This document shows, in pieces, positions 25,899-35,563 of a stretch of DNA of 64,000 bases. How positions within the stretch are numbered: position 1 is the stretch's first letter; every line of letters starts with the position of its first letter. Below the pieces are notes generated by a model. That model was not told the DNA's origin and did not search any database. It worked only from the letters and a program-made list of their open reading frames with translations. A program made the position numbers and the translations under genes. The stretch is from Massilia polaris (GTDB taxonomy: Bacteria > Pseudomonadota > Gammaproteobacteria > Burkholderiales > Burkholderiaceae_D), in assembly GCF_012927275.1 (NCBI RefSeq), contig NZ_JABBGG010000011.1, positions 1 through 64,000 on the forward strand. Direction: 5' to 3'.

Positions 25899-28142
25899 AT
25901 GAATAACATTAACAGGCTTGAACCAAGCGCGCCGCTCGAACTGTGGGGCGGCCTCGAATGCACAGTCAACCGCGTCCACGACGATTATCACAGCCAGATG
26001 GACCGCAACGGCCATGTTCACCGGCTCGACGACATTTCCCAATTCGCAGCGCTCGGTATCCGGGCGATCCGCTACCCGATCCTGTGGGAACGCACCGCAC
26101 CCGGCGGCATCGCCGGCGCCGACTGGGAATGGCCGGACGAGCGCCTGCCGGCCCTGCGCGCGGCGGGCATCACGCCGATCGTCGGCCTGGTGCACCACGG
26201 CAGCGGTCCGCGCCACACCAGCCTGGTCGACCCGGCCTTCGCGCCGCAACTGGCGAAGTACGCCGGCGCAGTTGCCGCACGCTACCCCTGGGTCGAGTAC
26301 TACACGCCCGTCAACGAACCGCTGACCACCGCCCGCTTCTCCGGCCTCTACGGCCTGTGGTACCCGCATGGCCGCGACGACCTGACCTTCCTGAAAGCCC
26401 TGCTGGTGCAGTGCCGCGCCGTGGTCCTGTCGATGCAGGAAATCCGCAAGCACAATCCCGACGCCAGGCTGGTGCAGACCGACGACCTCGGAAAAACCTA
26501 CAGCACCCGCGAAATGGCCGATGCGGCCGCGTTCTACAACGAACGGCGCTGGCTGGGCTGGGACCTGCTGTGCGGCATGGTCGGCCCCGAGCACGCGCTG
26601 TGGAACTACCTGGTCCAGAGCGGCATCGAGCCGAACGACATCCTGTGGTTCCGCGACAATCCCTGCCCGCCCGACATCATCGGCGTCAATTACTACGTCA
26701 CCAGCGAGCGCTGGCTCGACCACCGTCCTGAGCGCTATCCGGAACATCATCGCGGCAACATCGGCGGCGTACCGTGCGCCGACATCGAATGCGCGCGCGT
26801 GCTGGCGACGCCCACGGCCGGCATCGGCCCCTTGCTGCAGGAGGCGTGGGACCGCTACCGGATCCCGCTGGCGGTCACCGAAGCGCACATCGACGCCAAC
26901 CGCGAAGACCAGTTGCGCTGGCTGCTGGAAATCTGGGAAGCCGGCAAACAGGCTCAGCTCAACGGCGTGGACATCCGCGCGATCACCGTCTGGGCGCTGC
27001 TCGGCTCGTTCGACTGGAACAGCCTCGTTACCCGCGACCAGGGCTATTACGAGCCGGGGCCGTTCGACCTGCGTTCGCCCGAACCGCGTCCGACCGCGCT
27101 GGCGCGCATGATGCGCGAACTGGCCGATGAGAAACCGCTGTCGCATCCGGTCCTGCGCGGACAGGGATGGTGGCGCCGTTCCAGCCGTTTCTCGTGCCAG
27201 CCGGTGGCGACGCCGCTGGCGCTGACCTCGATATCGGCCGATGGCCACCGGCTGGTCGGCAAGCAAGCGCGGCCGATCCTGATCACCGGCGCGACCGGCA
27301 CCCTGGGGCGTGCCTTCGCCCGCCTGTGCCGCGAGCGCAGCCTGGCCTACCAGCTGCTCAGCCGTCATGAGATGGACATCGCCGACCCGGATTCGGTCGA
27401 ACGCGCGATGGCGCGCTGCAAGCCGTGGGCCGTGGTGAACGCGTCCGGCTATGTGCGCGTCGATGATGCCGAGAACGATGTCGAGCGTTGCTTCCGCGAA
27501 AACGCGCACGGCCCGGCAGTGCTGGCCGCCGCCTGCGCACGGCATGGCGTGCACCTGACCACGTTTTCAAGCGACCTCGTATTCGACGGACGGCGGAATG
27601 ATCCCTACGTCGAGAGCGATACGGTGTCGCCGATCAATATCTACGGCAAGAGCAAGGTCGAGGCGGAAACCTCGGTACTGGAGCGGCATCCGGGATCGCT
27701 GGTGGTACGCACCAGTTCGTTCTTCGGTCCGTGGGACCAGCATAACTTCGTCACCCAGGCGCTGGCAGCGCTGGGCGGCGGCGGATCGTTCCAGGCGGCG
27801 AGCGACATTATCGTGTCGCCGACCTATGTGCCCGACCTGGTGAACACCTGCCTCGATTTGATGATCGACCGGGAATGCGGCGTGTGGCACCTGACCAACG
27901 GGCATCCGATTACCTGGGTCGAGCTGGCCAACAAGGCGGCCGGGCTGGCGGGCGTGGATGCGAGCCGCCTTGAAGGCTTGTCGATCGCCTATATCGCGCC
28001 GCGGCCGCTCTACACCGCGCTGCATAGCGAACGCGCGATGTTGTTGCCGAGTCTGGATGATGCGCTCGGACGGTTCCTCCATCAGCGCGGCGAGCCGATG
28101 CAGGATGAGGCGGCGTGTTATCCGGAGCCGGTGGCGCGGTGA
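25899..28142 (+). CDS. GH1-like glycosidase fused to RmlD-like sugar-nucleotide reductase
   Basis: A 747-residue two-domain protein. Residues 10-420 are glycoside hydrolase family 1-like, with LWGGLECTVNRV at the start, the acid/base motif TPVNEP (Asn139-Glu140) and a possible nucleophile in VTEAHID. Residues 460-745 are an RmlD-type reductase with the Rossmann loop TGATGTLG near 464 and the SDR catalytic YGKSK near 580. Such fusions are found in several betaproteobacteria; they may modify and cleave sugars in polysaccharide metabolism, but the substrate is unknown. The start is uncertain: ATG 25899 (weak site) or GTG 25860 (AAGG upstream). Divergent from trpS. Confidence 0.85.
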   Translation: MNNINRLEPSAPLELWGGLECTVNRVHDDYHSQMDRNGHVHRLDDISQFAALGIRAIRYPILWERTAPGGIAGADWEWPDERLPALRAAGITPIVGLVHHGSGPRHTSLVDPAFAPQLAKYAGAVAARYPWVEYYTPVNEPLTTARFSGLYGLWYPHGRDDLTFLKALLVQCRAVVLSMQEIRKHNPDARLVQTDDLGKTYSTREMADAAAFYNERRWLGWDLLCGMVGPEHALWNYLVQSGIEPNDILWFRDNPCPPDIIGVNYYVTSERWLDHRPERYPEHHRGNIGGVPCADIECARVLATPTAGIGPLLQEAWDRYRIPLAVTEAHIDANREDQLRWLLEIWEAGKQAQLNGVDIRAITVWALLGSFDWNSLVTRDQGYYEPGPFDLRSPEPRPTALARMMRELADEKPLSHPVLRGQGWWRRSSRFSCQPVATPLALTSISADGHRLVGKQARPILITGATGTLGRAFARLCRERSLAYQLLSRHEMDIADPDSVERAMARCKPWAVVNASGYVRVDDAENDVERCFRENAHGPAVLAAACARHGVHLTTFSSDLVFDGRRNDPYVESDTVSPINIYGKSKVEAETSVLERHPGSLVVRTSSFFGPWDQHNFVTQALAALGGGGSFQAASDIIVSPTYVPDLVNTCLDLMIDRECGVWHLTNGHPITWVELANKAAGLAGVDASRLEGLSIAYIAPRPLYTALHSERAMLLPSLDDALGRFLHQRGEPMQDEAACYPEPVAR

Positions 28143-28187
28143 TTGAATCGGCGTTGTGCACTGCCTGTTTATCCGCCGAACTCGCTC

Positions 28188-28628
28188 CTAATGCAAATGC
28201 TCCCGCACATACCGCTCAATCTCGGGCCCCTCGAACCAGGCGATATCTTTCGGAATCTCTTCCGTCACCGCCTTGCGCGCCTGTTCGCCGAGATTCTCAC
28301 GCATCAGGCCCAGGAACTTCGGCGGCGCGATCACGCACAGCGAATCGAAGCGCTTGTCGTAACAGGCCTTGTCGATATAGCGGCTCACCTCTTTCGAAAA
28401 CAGTTCCACATCATGTTCGATCGGCGTCCGGTGCGGCTGGGAAGTGTTGCGTTGCAGGCCCCGGCCGCTGAAATTTTGTCCTTCGGCATCCGACTGGACT
28501 TCACGCCCGTCCTGGCGACCTTCCGGATTGATCATGTCTTCGATCTCGCGCAGTTTTTCGTTGCTGTCGTCCATCTCGAAAATGCGCGCGCGGCTTGCAT
28601 CGGCCGCGATCACCCACGTGGTTTGCAT
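28188..28628 (-). CDS. Host attachment protein family
   Basis: A 146-residue cytosolic protein: TWVIAADASRARIFE at the N-terminus and, near the end, LCVIAPPKFLGLMRENL and IPKDIAWFEGPEIERY. This is the Host_attach family, related to the archaeal/eukaryal release-factor-1 (baeRF) fold. The name comes from Agrobacterium; the function elsewhere is unclear. A perfect AAAGGAGG lies before ATG 28628. Divergent from the antiporter gene, with which it shares a 166-bp control region. Confidence 0.9.
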   Translation of the reverse strand: MQTTWVIAADASRARIFEMDDSNEKLREIEDMINPEGRQDGREVQSDAEGQNFSGRGLQRNTSQPHRTPIEHDVELFSKEVSRYIDKACYDKRFDSLCVIAPPKFLGLMRENLGEQARKAVTEEIPKDIAWFEGPEIERYVREHLH

Positions 28629-28794
28629 ACGCCCCTCCTTTGCTTGAACAGGCAACAGCGCCTGTTGTTCCAGTGTAGCGCGCGGCCGGGAAAATGCGGC
28701 GCAGCTTAGGACCCCGGCACCCGTATAAAATAGACATTGGCTGGCTGTCGTTTTGCTTGCCCTTACGACCAACCAGAACAAAAGGCCTGACCCA

Positions 28795-30567
28795 GTGCAA
28801 GAGCAACACGCGTTCCCGTTTCTGCGGGAAATCATCCTGTTCCTGACCCTCGCGGGAATCCTGATTCCACTGCTGCAGCGTTTCCGCATCAGCCAGGTGC
28901 TGGGATTCCTCGCGGTCGGCGCCCTGCTCGGCCCCAATGGCCTGGCCTTGTTCGCCAACGATATTGCCTGGCTCAGTTACCTGACCTTTCCGAATTCCGA
29001 TGGGGTCAAGGTGCTGGGCGAGCTCGGCGTGATCTTCCTGATGTTCATGATCGGCCTGGAGCTGTCTGCTGCGCGCTTGTGGGCGCTGCGCAAGTGGGTG
29101 TTCGGCGCCGGCGTCGCCCAGGTATGCGTGTGCGCGGCGTTGATCGGCGGCACGGTGCTGCTGATGGGCCATCCGATGGAGACCGCGATCATCCTCGGTT
29201 TCGTGCTGTCGCTGTCGTCCACCGCGGTGGTCATGCAATTGATGAACGAGAGCCACACGGCAAGCACGCCGCTGGGCCTGGCCGGATTTTCCGTGCTGAT
29301 GCTGCAGGATCTCGCGGTGGTGCCGCTGCTGATCCTGATCGGCGCGATGAGCAAAAGCGCCGGCAGCGATCCGAGCTGGCTGATCGCCGGCGCCATGCTC
29401 AAGGCGGGCATCGCGATCACCTTGATCTACCTGGTCGGCGGGCGCCTGCTTCATCCGCTGTTCCGCACCTTCGCGCGCCAGCGCCAGCCGGATGTGTTCA
29501 TGGCGCTGATCCTGCTGGCGGCGCTCGGCATCGCCAGCTTGTCCGCCCTCGCCGGCATGTCGATGGCGCTGGGCGCGCTGATCGCCGGCCTGCTGCTTGC
29601 GGAAACGGAATTCAAGCACGAAATCGAAATGATGATCGATCCCTTCAAGGGCTTGCTGATGGGCCTGTTCTTCATGACTGTCGGCATGGGCATGGACCTG
29701 CGCCAGGTGGCGCTCAATCCGCTCTGGCTGGCCTCAGTTGTGCTGGGGCTGGTGACGATCAAGGCTTGCGTGGTGGCGGCGCTGTTCCGCTACGGCGGCC
29801 TCGGCCGGGGCCGTGCGATCGAAGGCGGGCTGATGCTGGCCCAGGGCGGCGAGTTCGCCTTCATCGTGATCGCCTACGCCGTGGCCGGCAAGCTTGTTGC
29901 GCCGGAACTTGGCCAGCTGGTGATGCTCGCTGTCGGCCTCAGCCTGTTCATCACGCCCGTGCTTACCCGCATCGGACGGATGATCGGCGACAACTGGGAA
30001 CACCATAAAGACGAGCTGGAGGCGGCCAGGGACGGCGAGGCGCTCGAGCACGTGCGCGAACGCATCATCATCGCCGGCTACGGCCGGGTCGGGCAGCTGC
30101 TGGGCAAGTTGCTGGCAGCGCAAGGGATTCCGTTTGTCGCTTTCGAAAACAATGCCAAGCTGGTGGCGAAAATGCGCGCGCTCGGTTTGCCGGTGTATTT
30201 CGGCGACGCGTCCCGTACCGAACTGCTGCGCCGCGTCGATGCCGGATCGGCCCCCGCCATCGTACTGACGATGGACCATCCAATGGCGGCCCTCCAGGCC
30301 GTGCGCGGCATCCGCCGCGAGTTTCCCGATATCCCCCTGCTGGCGCGTTCGCGCGATGCGCGCCATGCGCTGGCGCTCAAGCAGGCCGGCGCCACCACCG
30401 TTGTTCCCGAGACGCTCGAAGCCAGCTTGCAACTGTCGGCTTCCGTGCTGGAAACGCTTGGGCTGGACGAGGAAGACATCGACCGCATCGTCGACGACGA
30501 ACGCGACCTGTTCAGCGCGACCCTGGCCAGGAACGCCCAGCTGAGCAAGCCGCAAAGGCAGCTATAA
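28795..30567 (+). CDS. CPA2 cation:proton antiporter with TrkA-N domain
   Basis: A 590-residue inner-membrane protein of the KefB/KefC/YbaL group. About twelve membrane helices occupy residues 8-400, with LGFVLSLSSTAVVMQL and GLMLAQGGEFAFIVIAY being typical transporter segments. The C-terminal part has an RCK/TrkA-N nucleotide-binding domain beginning IIIAGYGRVGQLLGKLL. It exports K+ or Na+ in exchange for protons. GTG 28795 is preferred as the start (AAAAGG upstream) over the TTG at 28753. No KefG/KefF ancillary gene is adjacent. Confidence 0.92.
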   Translation: MQEQHAFPFLREIILFLTLAGILIPLLQRFRISQVLGFLAVGALLGPNGLALFANDIAWLSYLTFPNSDGVKVLGELGVIFLMFMIGLELSAARLWALRKWVFGAGVAQVCVCAALIGGTVLLMGHPMETAIILGFVLSLSSTAVVMQLMNESHTASTPLGLAGFSVLMLQDLAVVPLLILIGAMSKSAGSDPSWLIAGAMLKAGIAITLIYLVGGRLLHPLFRTFARQRQPDVFMALILLAALGIASLSALAGMSMALGALIAGLLLAETEFKHEIEMMIDPFKGLLMGLFFMTVGMGMDLRQVALNPLWLASVVLGLVTIKACVVAALFRYGGLGRGRAIEGGLMLAQGGEFAFIVIAYAVAGKLVAPELGQLVMLAVGLSLFITPVLTRIGRMIGDNWEHHKDELEAARDGEALEHVRERIIIAGYGRVGQLLGKLLAAQGIPFVAFENNAKLVAKMRALGLPVYFGDASRTELLRRVDAGSAPAIVLTMDHPMAALQAVRGIRREFPDIPLLARSRDARHALALKQAGATTVVPETLEASLQLSASVLETLGLDEEDIDRIVDDERDLFSATLARNAQLSKPQRQL

Positions 30568-30600
30568 TCGCTGCCTGAATTGCAACGATAAGCCGACCTC

Positions 30601-31836
30601 ATGACACAAGAAACTCCGAAGGCGCTGGGCCATATCCGCGTACTCGACCTGTCGCGCGTACTGGCCGGGCCGTGGTGCTCGCAGAACCTTGCCGACCTCG
30701 GCGCCGACGTGATCAAGATCGAGCGCCCCGGCGTCGGCGACGACACCCGCGCCTGGGGCCCGCCCTACGCGAAGGATGCGCAGGGCAACGACACCAGCGA
30801 GGCGGCGTATTACCTTGCAGCCAACCGCGGCAAGCGCTCCGTCACCGTCGACATCGCCAGCGGCGAAGGCCAGGCGATCGTGCGCGACCTGGCGCGCGAC
30901 GCCGATGTCGTGCTGGAAAACTATAAAGTCGGCCAGCTCAAACGCTATGGCCTCGACTACGACAGCCTGAAGGAAATCAATCCGGATATCGTGTACTGCT
31001 CGGTGACCGGCTTCGGCCAAGACGGCCCCTACGCGCACCGCGCCGGCTACGACTTCCTGATCCAGGGCATGGGCGGACTGATGTCGGTGACGGGCGAACG
31101 CGACGACCTGCCGGGCGGCGGTCCGCAGAAGGCCGGCGTGGCCATCACCGACCTGATGACGGGCATGTACGCCACCGTGGCGGTACTCGCTGCGCTGATG
31201 CACCGCGACCGCACCGGCGAAGGCCAGCACATCGACATGGCGCTGCTCGACACGCAAGTGGCGATGCTGGCCAACATGGGCAGCAACTACCTCAACAGCG
31301 GCAAGGCGCCCAAGCGCTGGGGCAACGCGCACGCCAATATCGTTCCGTACCAGACTTTCGCCTGTGCCGATGGCCACATCATTGTTGCTACAGGTAACGA
31401 TGGGCAGTACCAGAAATTTGTCGAGGCCGGCAACCGGCCCGACCTTGGCGCGGACCGGCGCTTTGCCACGAATCCATTGCGCGTCCAGAACCGCGACGTG
31501 CTGGTGCCGCTGCTGGCCGAGATGGTCAAGACCCGCAGCCGCGCTGAATGGATCCGCCAGCTCGAAGAGGTCGGCGTGCCCTGCGGCCCGATCAACGACC
31601 TGGCCGATGTGTTCGACAACCCGCAAGTGAAAGCGCGCGAGGTCGCCTTCGACATGGATCACCCTGCCGCGGGCAAGGTCAAGCTGGTGCGCAGCCCGAT
31701 GAAGATGTCGGTGACACCTGCCATGGCGGAGCTGCCTCCGCCAATGCTGGGCCAGCATACCGATGAGGTGCTGCGTGATTTGTTGGGGCGCAACGACACC
31801 GAGATCGCAGCCTTGCGTGGCAAGGGCGTTATCTAA
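30601..31836 (+). CDS. CaiB/BaiF family CoA-transferase
   Basis: A 411-residue family III CoA-transferase. Features are IRVLDLSRVLAGPWCSQNLADLGADVIKIE at the N-terminus (shown in part), the NRGKRSVTVDI segment, ENYKVGQLKRYGLDY containing the catalytic Asp region, and VPCGPINDLADVF near the end. These enzymes move CoA between carboxylic acids. The substrate is unknown. A TATAAT within a small inverted repeat (30556-30576) overlaps the stop codon of the antiporter and may be its -10. Confidence 0.93.
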   Translation: MTQETPKALGHIRVLDLSRVLAGPWCSQNLADLGADVIKIERPGVGDDTRAWGPPYAKDAQGNDTSEAAYYLAANRGKRSVTVDIASGEGQAIVRDLARDADVVLENYKVGQLKRYGLDYDSLKEINPDIVYCSVTGFGQDGPYAHRAGYDFLIQGMGGLMSVTGERDDLPGGGPQKAGVAITDLMTGMYATVAVLAALMHRDRTGEGQHIDMALLDTQVAMLANMGSNYLNSGKAPKRWGNAHANIVPYQTFACADGHIIVATGNDGQYQKFVEAGNRPDLGADRRFATNPLRVQNRDVLVPLLAEMVKTRSRAEWIRQLEEVGVPCGPINDLADVFDNPQVKAREVAFDMDHPAAGKVKLVRSPMKMSVTPAMAELPPPMLGQHTDEVLRDLLGRNDTEIAALRGKGVI

Positions 31837-31881
31837 GCACGCGCGTCGGTGGCGGAACGCAGTGCGTCCCGCCCCGATCGC

Positions 31882-32205
31882 TTAGTGCAGTTGGTGTTTC
31901 AGGTCGGACAGTTCGTCGTGTACCTTCATGATGGCTTCAGTCACCCGTGGCGTCACCGCGGCCTGGCTGCGGCAGACGCGCTTGGCTTCGTCGCCCATCG
32001 ACTCCAGCTCGTCCACGCACTGGCGGATGCGGTTCTCGTCGTGCGACTGGATGACCTGCTGGGCCTTGCTCGATTCACGGTCAAGTTTCTGGATGCAATC
32101 TTTCAATTGCGATGGGGCGCTGTCGGCCTGCAGGGTTTGCGAAGCCTGCCCGATCGCCTGTTGAATACTGCTGAACCTTCTTTCGATTTCCGATGATTGC
32201 AACAT
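31882..32205 (-). CDS. Small helical protein of unknown function
   Basis: A 107-residue protein predicted to be all helical and largely coiled coil: IERRFSSIQQAIGQASQTLQ, then KLDRESSKAQQVIQSHDENR and AIMKVHDELSDLKHQLH. No known family recognised. The start is ATG 32205 because GGAGG lies six bases upstream; an ATG 12 bp earlier overlaps that site. Convergent with the CoA-transferase, divergent from the LytS-type kinase. Confidence 0.72.
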   Translation of the reverse strand: MLQSSEIERRFSSIQQAIGQASQTLQADSAPSQLKDCIQKLDRESSKAQQVIQSHDENRIRQCVDELESMGDEAKRVCRSQAAVTPRVTEAIMKVHDELSDLKHQLH

Positions 32206-32406
32206 TTCAGCCTCCATACGTACGCTGGCACGGGGCCGTGCCAATTTAAATATATTAGATATTCGGCAGGCGGCAAGGTTCAGTATGTTCCTGGCCGGTA
32301 GCATCCGGCATCGATTCGCTCCGGGCCAGCCGCGTTTCGTCGCCTTGTTGTTGCCGCCGCCCCAACGCGCGGCGACAATGGCGCATCGTTTTGAAAGGAC
32401 GTTGCC

Positions 32407-33492
32407 ATGCAAATGCCCCCGCCGCCGCCCACTACCGGATTCCCGTTCCGCCAGCTCGCCCGGGACGCGGGCTACGCAGCCGTACTGAACATCCTGTGCG
32501 CCGTCGTGATCACATCGATAACGCGCCGCCCGGAGAATTTTTTCGAGAACGTGGTCTACTCGATGTGCATCGGGATGATCGTGCTGGTGATCGCCGACGG
32601 TGCGCGGCTGGCGATGTGGGGCGCGCACAAGCGTCCGCGCTGGCCGGTGTTCTTCGCCATCCTGGCCGTCGCGGTGCCGTTTGCGCAGTATGCCGGAATC
32701 GCGCTTGGCGGCCTGCTGCTCGGCCGCAGCGTCCCCTCGGCCACCGAGACGGCGTCGAAGTCGATGAACTCGATGCTGGTGTTCACGCTGCTGGCGGCCG
32801 GCGCGGCCTGGCTGTTCTTCGTCAGCCGCGACCGCATCGTCCGCGCCGAAGCGGCGCTGGCCCTGGAAACGGCGCGCGCCGAAACCATCAACCGGCAAGC
32901 GCTGCAAACCCAGCTACGGTTGCTGCAGGCGCAGATCGAGCCGCACATGCTGTTCAATACCCTGGCCAACCTGCAGGGGCTGATCGCGCTCGACCCGGCA
33001 CGCGCGCAGACGATGCTTGACCAGCTGATCCTCTACCTGCGTGCCACGCTCACCTCGTCGCGTTCCGAGAACACCACGCTGGCGCACGAATTCGCCCTGC
33101 TCGACGCCTATCTTGGCCTGATGTCGGTGCGGATGGGGCAGCGGCTCGGCTACACGCTCGACTTGCCGCCGGCGCTGGCCGGCGTGAAGCTGCCTCCGAT
33201 GCTGCTCCAGCCGCTGGTCGAAAACGCCATCGTGCATGGCATTGAACCGGACATCGACGGCGGCCATGTGACCGTCAGCGCGGCGGCGCAGGACGGCATG
33301 GTGGCGCTGTCGATTGCCGACACCGGACGCGGTTTGCACGCCACGCCGGGCCAGGCCGGCACCGGCCTGGGCGTGGCCAACACCCGCGAGCGTTTGGCCG
33401 CGGTCTACGGCGAACGCGCAAGCCTCTCCCTGACGCCCAACGCGCCGCACGGCGCGCTGGCCCGACTGACCCTGCCACTGCAAACACCATGA
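32407..33492 (+). CDS. LytS/AlgZ-type sensor histidine kinase
   Basis: A 361-residue kinase with four membrane helices in residues 20-140, then a His_kinase domain with LQAQIEPHMLFNTLANLQGLI (phosphorylated His180) and an HATPase with PLVENAIVHGIEPD and TGLGVANTRERL. It has no periplasmic domain, as usual for this type. The next gene, its LytTR-type response regulator, starts within its stop codon (ATGA overlap), so the two are co-translated. Signal unknown. Confidence 0.94.
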   Translation: MQMPPPPPTTGFPFRQLARDAGYAAVLNILCAVVITSITRRPENFFENVVYSMCIGMIVLVIADGARLAMWGAHKRPRWPVFFAILAVAVPFAQYAGIALGGLLLGRSVPSATETASKSMNSMLVFTLLAAGAAWLFFVSRDRIVRAEAALALETARAETINRQALQTQLRLLQAQIEPHMLFNTLANLQGLIALDPARAQTMLDQLILYLRATLTSSRSENTTLAHEFALLDAYLGLMSVRMGQRLGYTLDLPPALAGVKLPPMLLQPLVENAIVHGIEPDIDGGHVTVSAAAQDGMVALSIADTGRGLHATPGQAGTGLGVANTRERLAAVYGERASLSLTPNAPHGALARLTLPLQTP

Positions 33493-34274
33493 CCATCCGC
33501 GCCCTGATCGCCGAAGACGAACCTATTCTCGCTGCGACGCTTGCCGCCGCGCTGGGCAAACTGTGGCCGGGCCTCGAGATCGTCGCCACCTGCCCGAACG
33601 GGATCGACGCGGTGGCGCAGGCCCTCGCGCTGCGGCCCGACGTGCTGTTCCTGGATATCAAGATGCCGGGCCAGAGCGGGCTGGAAGCGGCCGAGGAACT
33701 TGCCGAGCGATGGGACGCGGCGCTGTCCTTCCCCGAAGTCGTGTTTGTGACCGCGTACGACGAATACGCCCTCGCCGCCTTCGAGCATGCGGCCGCCGAC
33801 TACGTCCTGAAACCGGTCAACGAAGCGCGCCTCGGCAAGACCATCGAACGCCTGCGCCAGCGCCTGGCGAACCGCAGCGGCGACCACGGCCTGGCCCAGC
33901 TGGTAGCGCAGATGCACGCGCTGCTGCCGCCGGCGCCGCAGCCGCAGGAGCGCCTGTCGATGATCCGCGCCGCCGTGGGCAACCAGGTGCGGATGATCCC
34001 CTTGTCGGACGTCGTGTATTTCGAAGCGCTCGACAAATACGTCAACGTGGTCACGCAGGAAGGCGAGGCGCTGATCCGCGTCAGCCTGAAGGAACTGCGC
34101 CCGCAGCTCGACGACAGCGTGTTCTGGCAGGTCCACCGCGGCACCATCGTCAACATCGGCGGCGTGGCCAGCGCGTCGCGCGACGACGCCGGGCGGCTGA
34201 CGCTGGCCCTTCGCACGCGGCCGGAAAAGCTGCGTGTCAGCCCGCTGTACGCACACCTGTTCCGGCAGATGTGA
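33489..34274 (+). CDS. LytTR-family response regulator
   Basis: A 261-residue regulator: receiver domain with the acidic pocket EDE (9-11), phosphoacceptor Asp56 in LFLDIKMPG and the Lys of DYVLKPVNE; then a LytTR DNA-binding domain beginning near residue 160 with MIPLSDVVYFEALDKYV and VHRGTIVNI. The two parts are joined by a linker with Pro. Paired with the LytS-type kinase. Its 3' end overlaps the convergent MFS gene by 38 bp. Confidence 0.95.
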   Translation: MTIRALIAEDEPILAATLAAALGKLWPGLEIVATCPNGIDAVAQALALRPDVLFLDIKMPGQSGLEAAEELAERWDAALSFPEVVFVTAYDEYALAAFEHAAADYVLKPVNEARLGKTIERLRQRLANRSGDHGLAQLVAQMHALLPPAPQPQERLSMIRAAVGNQVRMIPLSDVVYFEALDKYVNVVTQEGEALIRVSLKELRPQLDDSVFWQVHRGTIVNIGGVASASRDDAGRLTLALRTRPEKLRVSPLYAHLFRQM

Positions 34275-35463
34275 GGACGGGCGCCGGCGCGAGCGGCGCG
34301 AGTCCGCGCAGGCGCAGCGCAATCAGCATGGCGATCCCGAGCAGCGCGAGCAGGACCGACACCACGGCGTTCCAGGCGCCGATGCCCCACGCCAGCCCGC
34401 CTAGCCACCCGACCATGCTCCCGCCAACGTAGTAGAAGAACAGGTACAGTGCGGACGCCAGCGCCTTCGGCGCGCGCGCGCGCATGCCGACCCAGCTGCT
34501 GGCAACCGAGTGCGAAGCGAAAAAGCCGAAGGTTGCCGCGCACATGCCTGTCACCAGCACGATCAGGTTGGCCGACAGCGTCAGCGCCAGCCCGGTCATC
34601 GTCAGCGCCATCGTCATCCACAGCACGTTGCGGCGGCCGATCCGGTCGGCCAGCCTGCCCGCCCAGACCGAGCTGTACATGCCGGTCACGTACAGCACCG
34701 ACAGCAGGCCGACCGCGGTCTGGCCGAGGCTGAACGGCGCTGCCAGCAGGCGGTAGCCGATGTAGTTGTACAGGCTGACGAACACGCCCATCAGCAGGAA
34801 GCCGAGCGCGAACAGCCACGGCAGGCCATCGTCGCGAAGATGCAAGCGCGCGCCATCCAGCAGCGCTTTCACGCCCGGCCGGCCGGGACGGAAGTTGTTC
34901 GACTCCGGCAGGCTGCGCCAGAATTCCCAGCCCGCGTACAGCCCGGCCACGCCGAGGCCGAACAGCGCGAAGCGCCACGATGCGTAATCGGCGACCACCG
35001 AGGTGATGACGCGCGCCAGCATGCCGCCCAGCGCGGAGCCGCCGATGTACATGCCGATCGAGACGCCAAGCGACTGCGGCGCGATTTCCTCGCCCAGGTA
35101 GGCCATCGCCACCGCAGGCATGCCGCCCAGCGCGACGCCGAGCAGCGCGCGCAGGATCAGCAGCTGGGTGAAGTCCTGCGCGAACGCGCACAGCAGCGTG
35201 CAGGCGGCGCCGCCGACCATCGAGGCCGTCATCAATGCCTTGCGGCCGATGCGGTCCGACAGCGCGCCGCCCAGCACCAGTGTCACCGCCATCGTCAGTG
35301 TCGAAATCGACAGCACCCAGCTGCTCTCGGCGGCGCTCAGCGCGAACTGCTGCGCCATCAGCGGCATCAAAGGCTGCACGCAGTACAGCAGCGCGAACAC
35401 GGAAAAGCCGCCGAACAGGATGGCGCGGTTGATGCGCTTGACGCGCGGGCTGTCGGTGTTCAT
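34237..35463 (-). CDS. MFS transporter (YnfM-like)
   Basis: A 408-residue major facilitator with twelve predicted membrane helices. The MFS loop 2-3 motif GGALSDRIGRK and its mirror WAGRLADRIGRRN after helix 8 are clear. YnfM-like transporters export small organic molecules or drugs. It is divergent from a LysR regulator across a 100-bp region with two ATATATAT elements, so it is likely the LysR target. The 3' end overlaps the response regulator tail to tail by 38 bp. Confidence 0.93.
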   Translation of the reverse strand: MNTDSPRVKRINRAILFGGFSVFALLYCVQPLMPLMAQQFALSAAESSWVLSISTLTMAVTLVLGGALSDRIGRKALMTASMVGGAACTLLCAFAQDFTQLLILRALLGVALGGMPAVAMAYLGEEIAPQSLGVSIGMYIGGSALGGMLARVITSVVADYASWRFALFGLGVAGLYAGWEFWRSLPESNNFRPGRPGVKALLDGARLHLRDDGLPWLFALGFLLMGVFVSLYNYIGYRLLAAPFSLGQTAVGLLSVLYVTGMYSSVWAGRLADRIGRRNVLWMTMALTMTGLALTLSANLIVLVTGMCAATFGFFASHSVASSWVGMRARAPKALASALYLFFYYVGGSMVGWLGGLAWGIGAWNAVVSVLLALLGIAMLIALRLRGLAPLAPAPVLTSAGTGVRTAG

Positions 35464-35521
35464 GGATGACTCCTGGCTCGAAGGGAACCCCCATGTTAGG
35501 ATTGCGTATTAATACTGTCCA

Positions 35522-35545
35522 ATATATATTTCAGGCGATATATAT
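35522..35545. promoter_or_regulatory. Candidate LysR operator in the MFS/LysR divergent region
   Basis: Two ATATATAT elements (35522-35529 and 35538-35545) start 16 bp apart, in an AT-rich island inside GC-rich sequence, between the divergent MFS and LysR genes. LysR-type proteins bind AT-rich dyads at this position and spacing. Inferred from location only. Confidence 0.4.
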
Positions 35546-35563
35546 CTGTAAAATCGATTACTC

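Noticed and set aside
25824-27554. 576-codon minus-strand open frame opposite the GH1-RmlD gene
   Set aside because: No recognisable motif, and the other strand has clear catalytic signatures.
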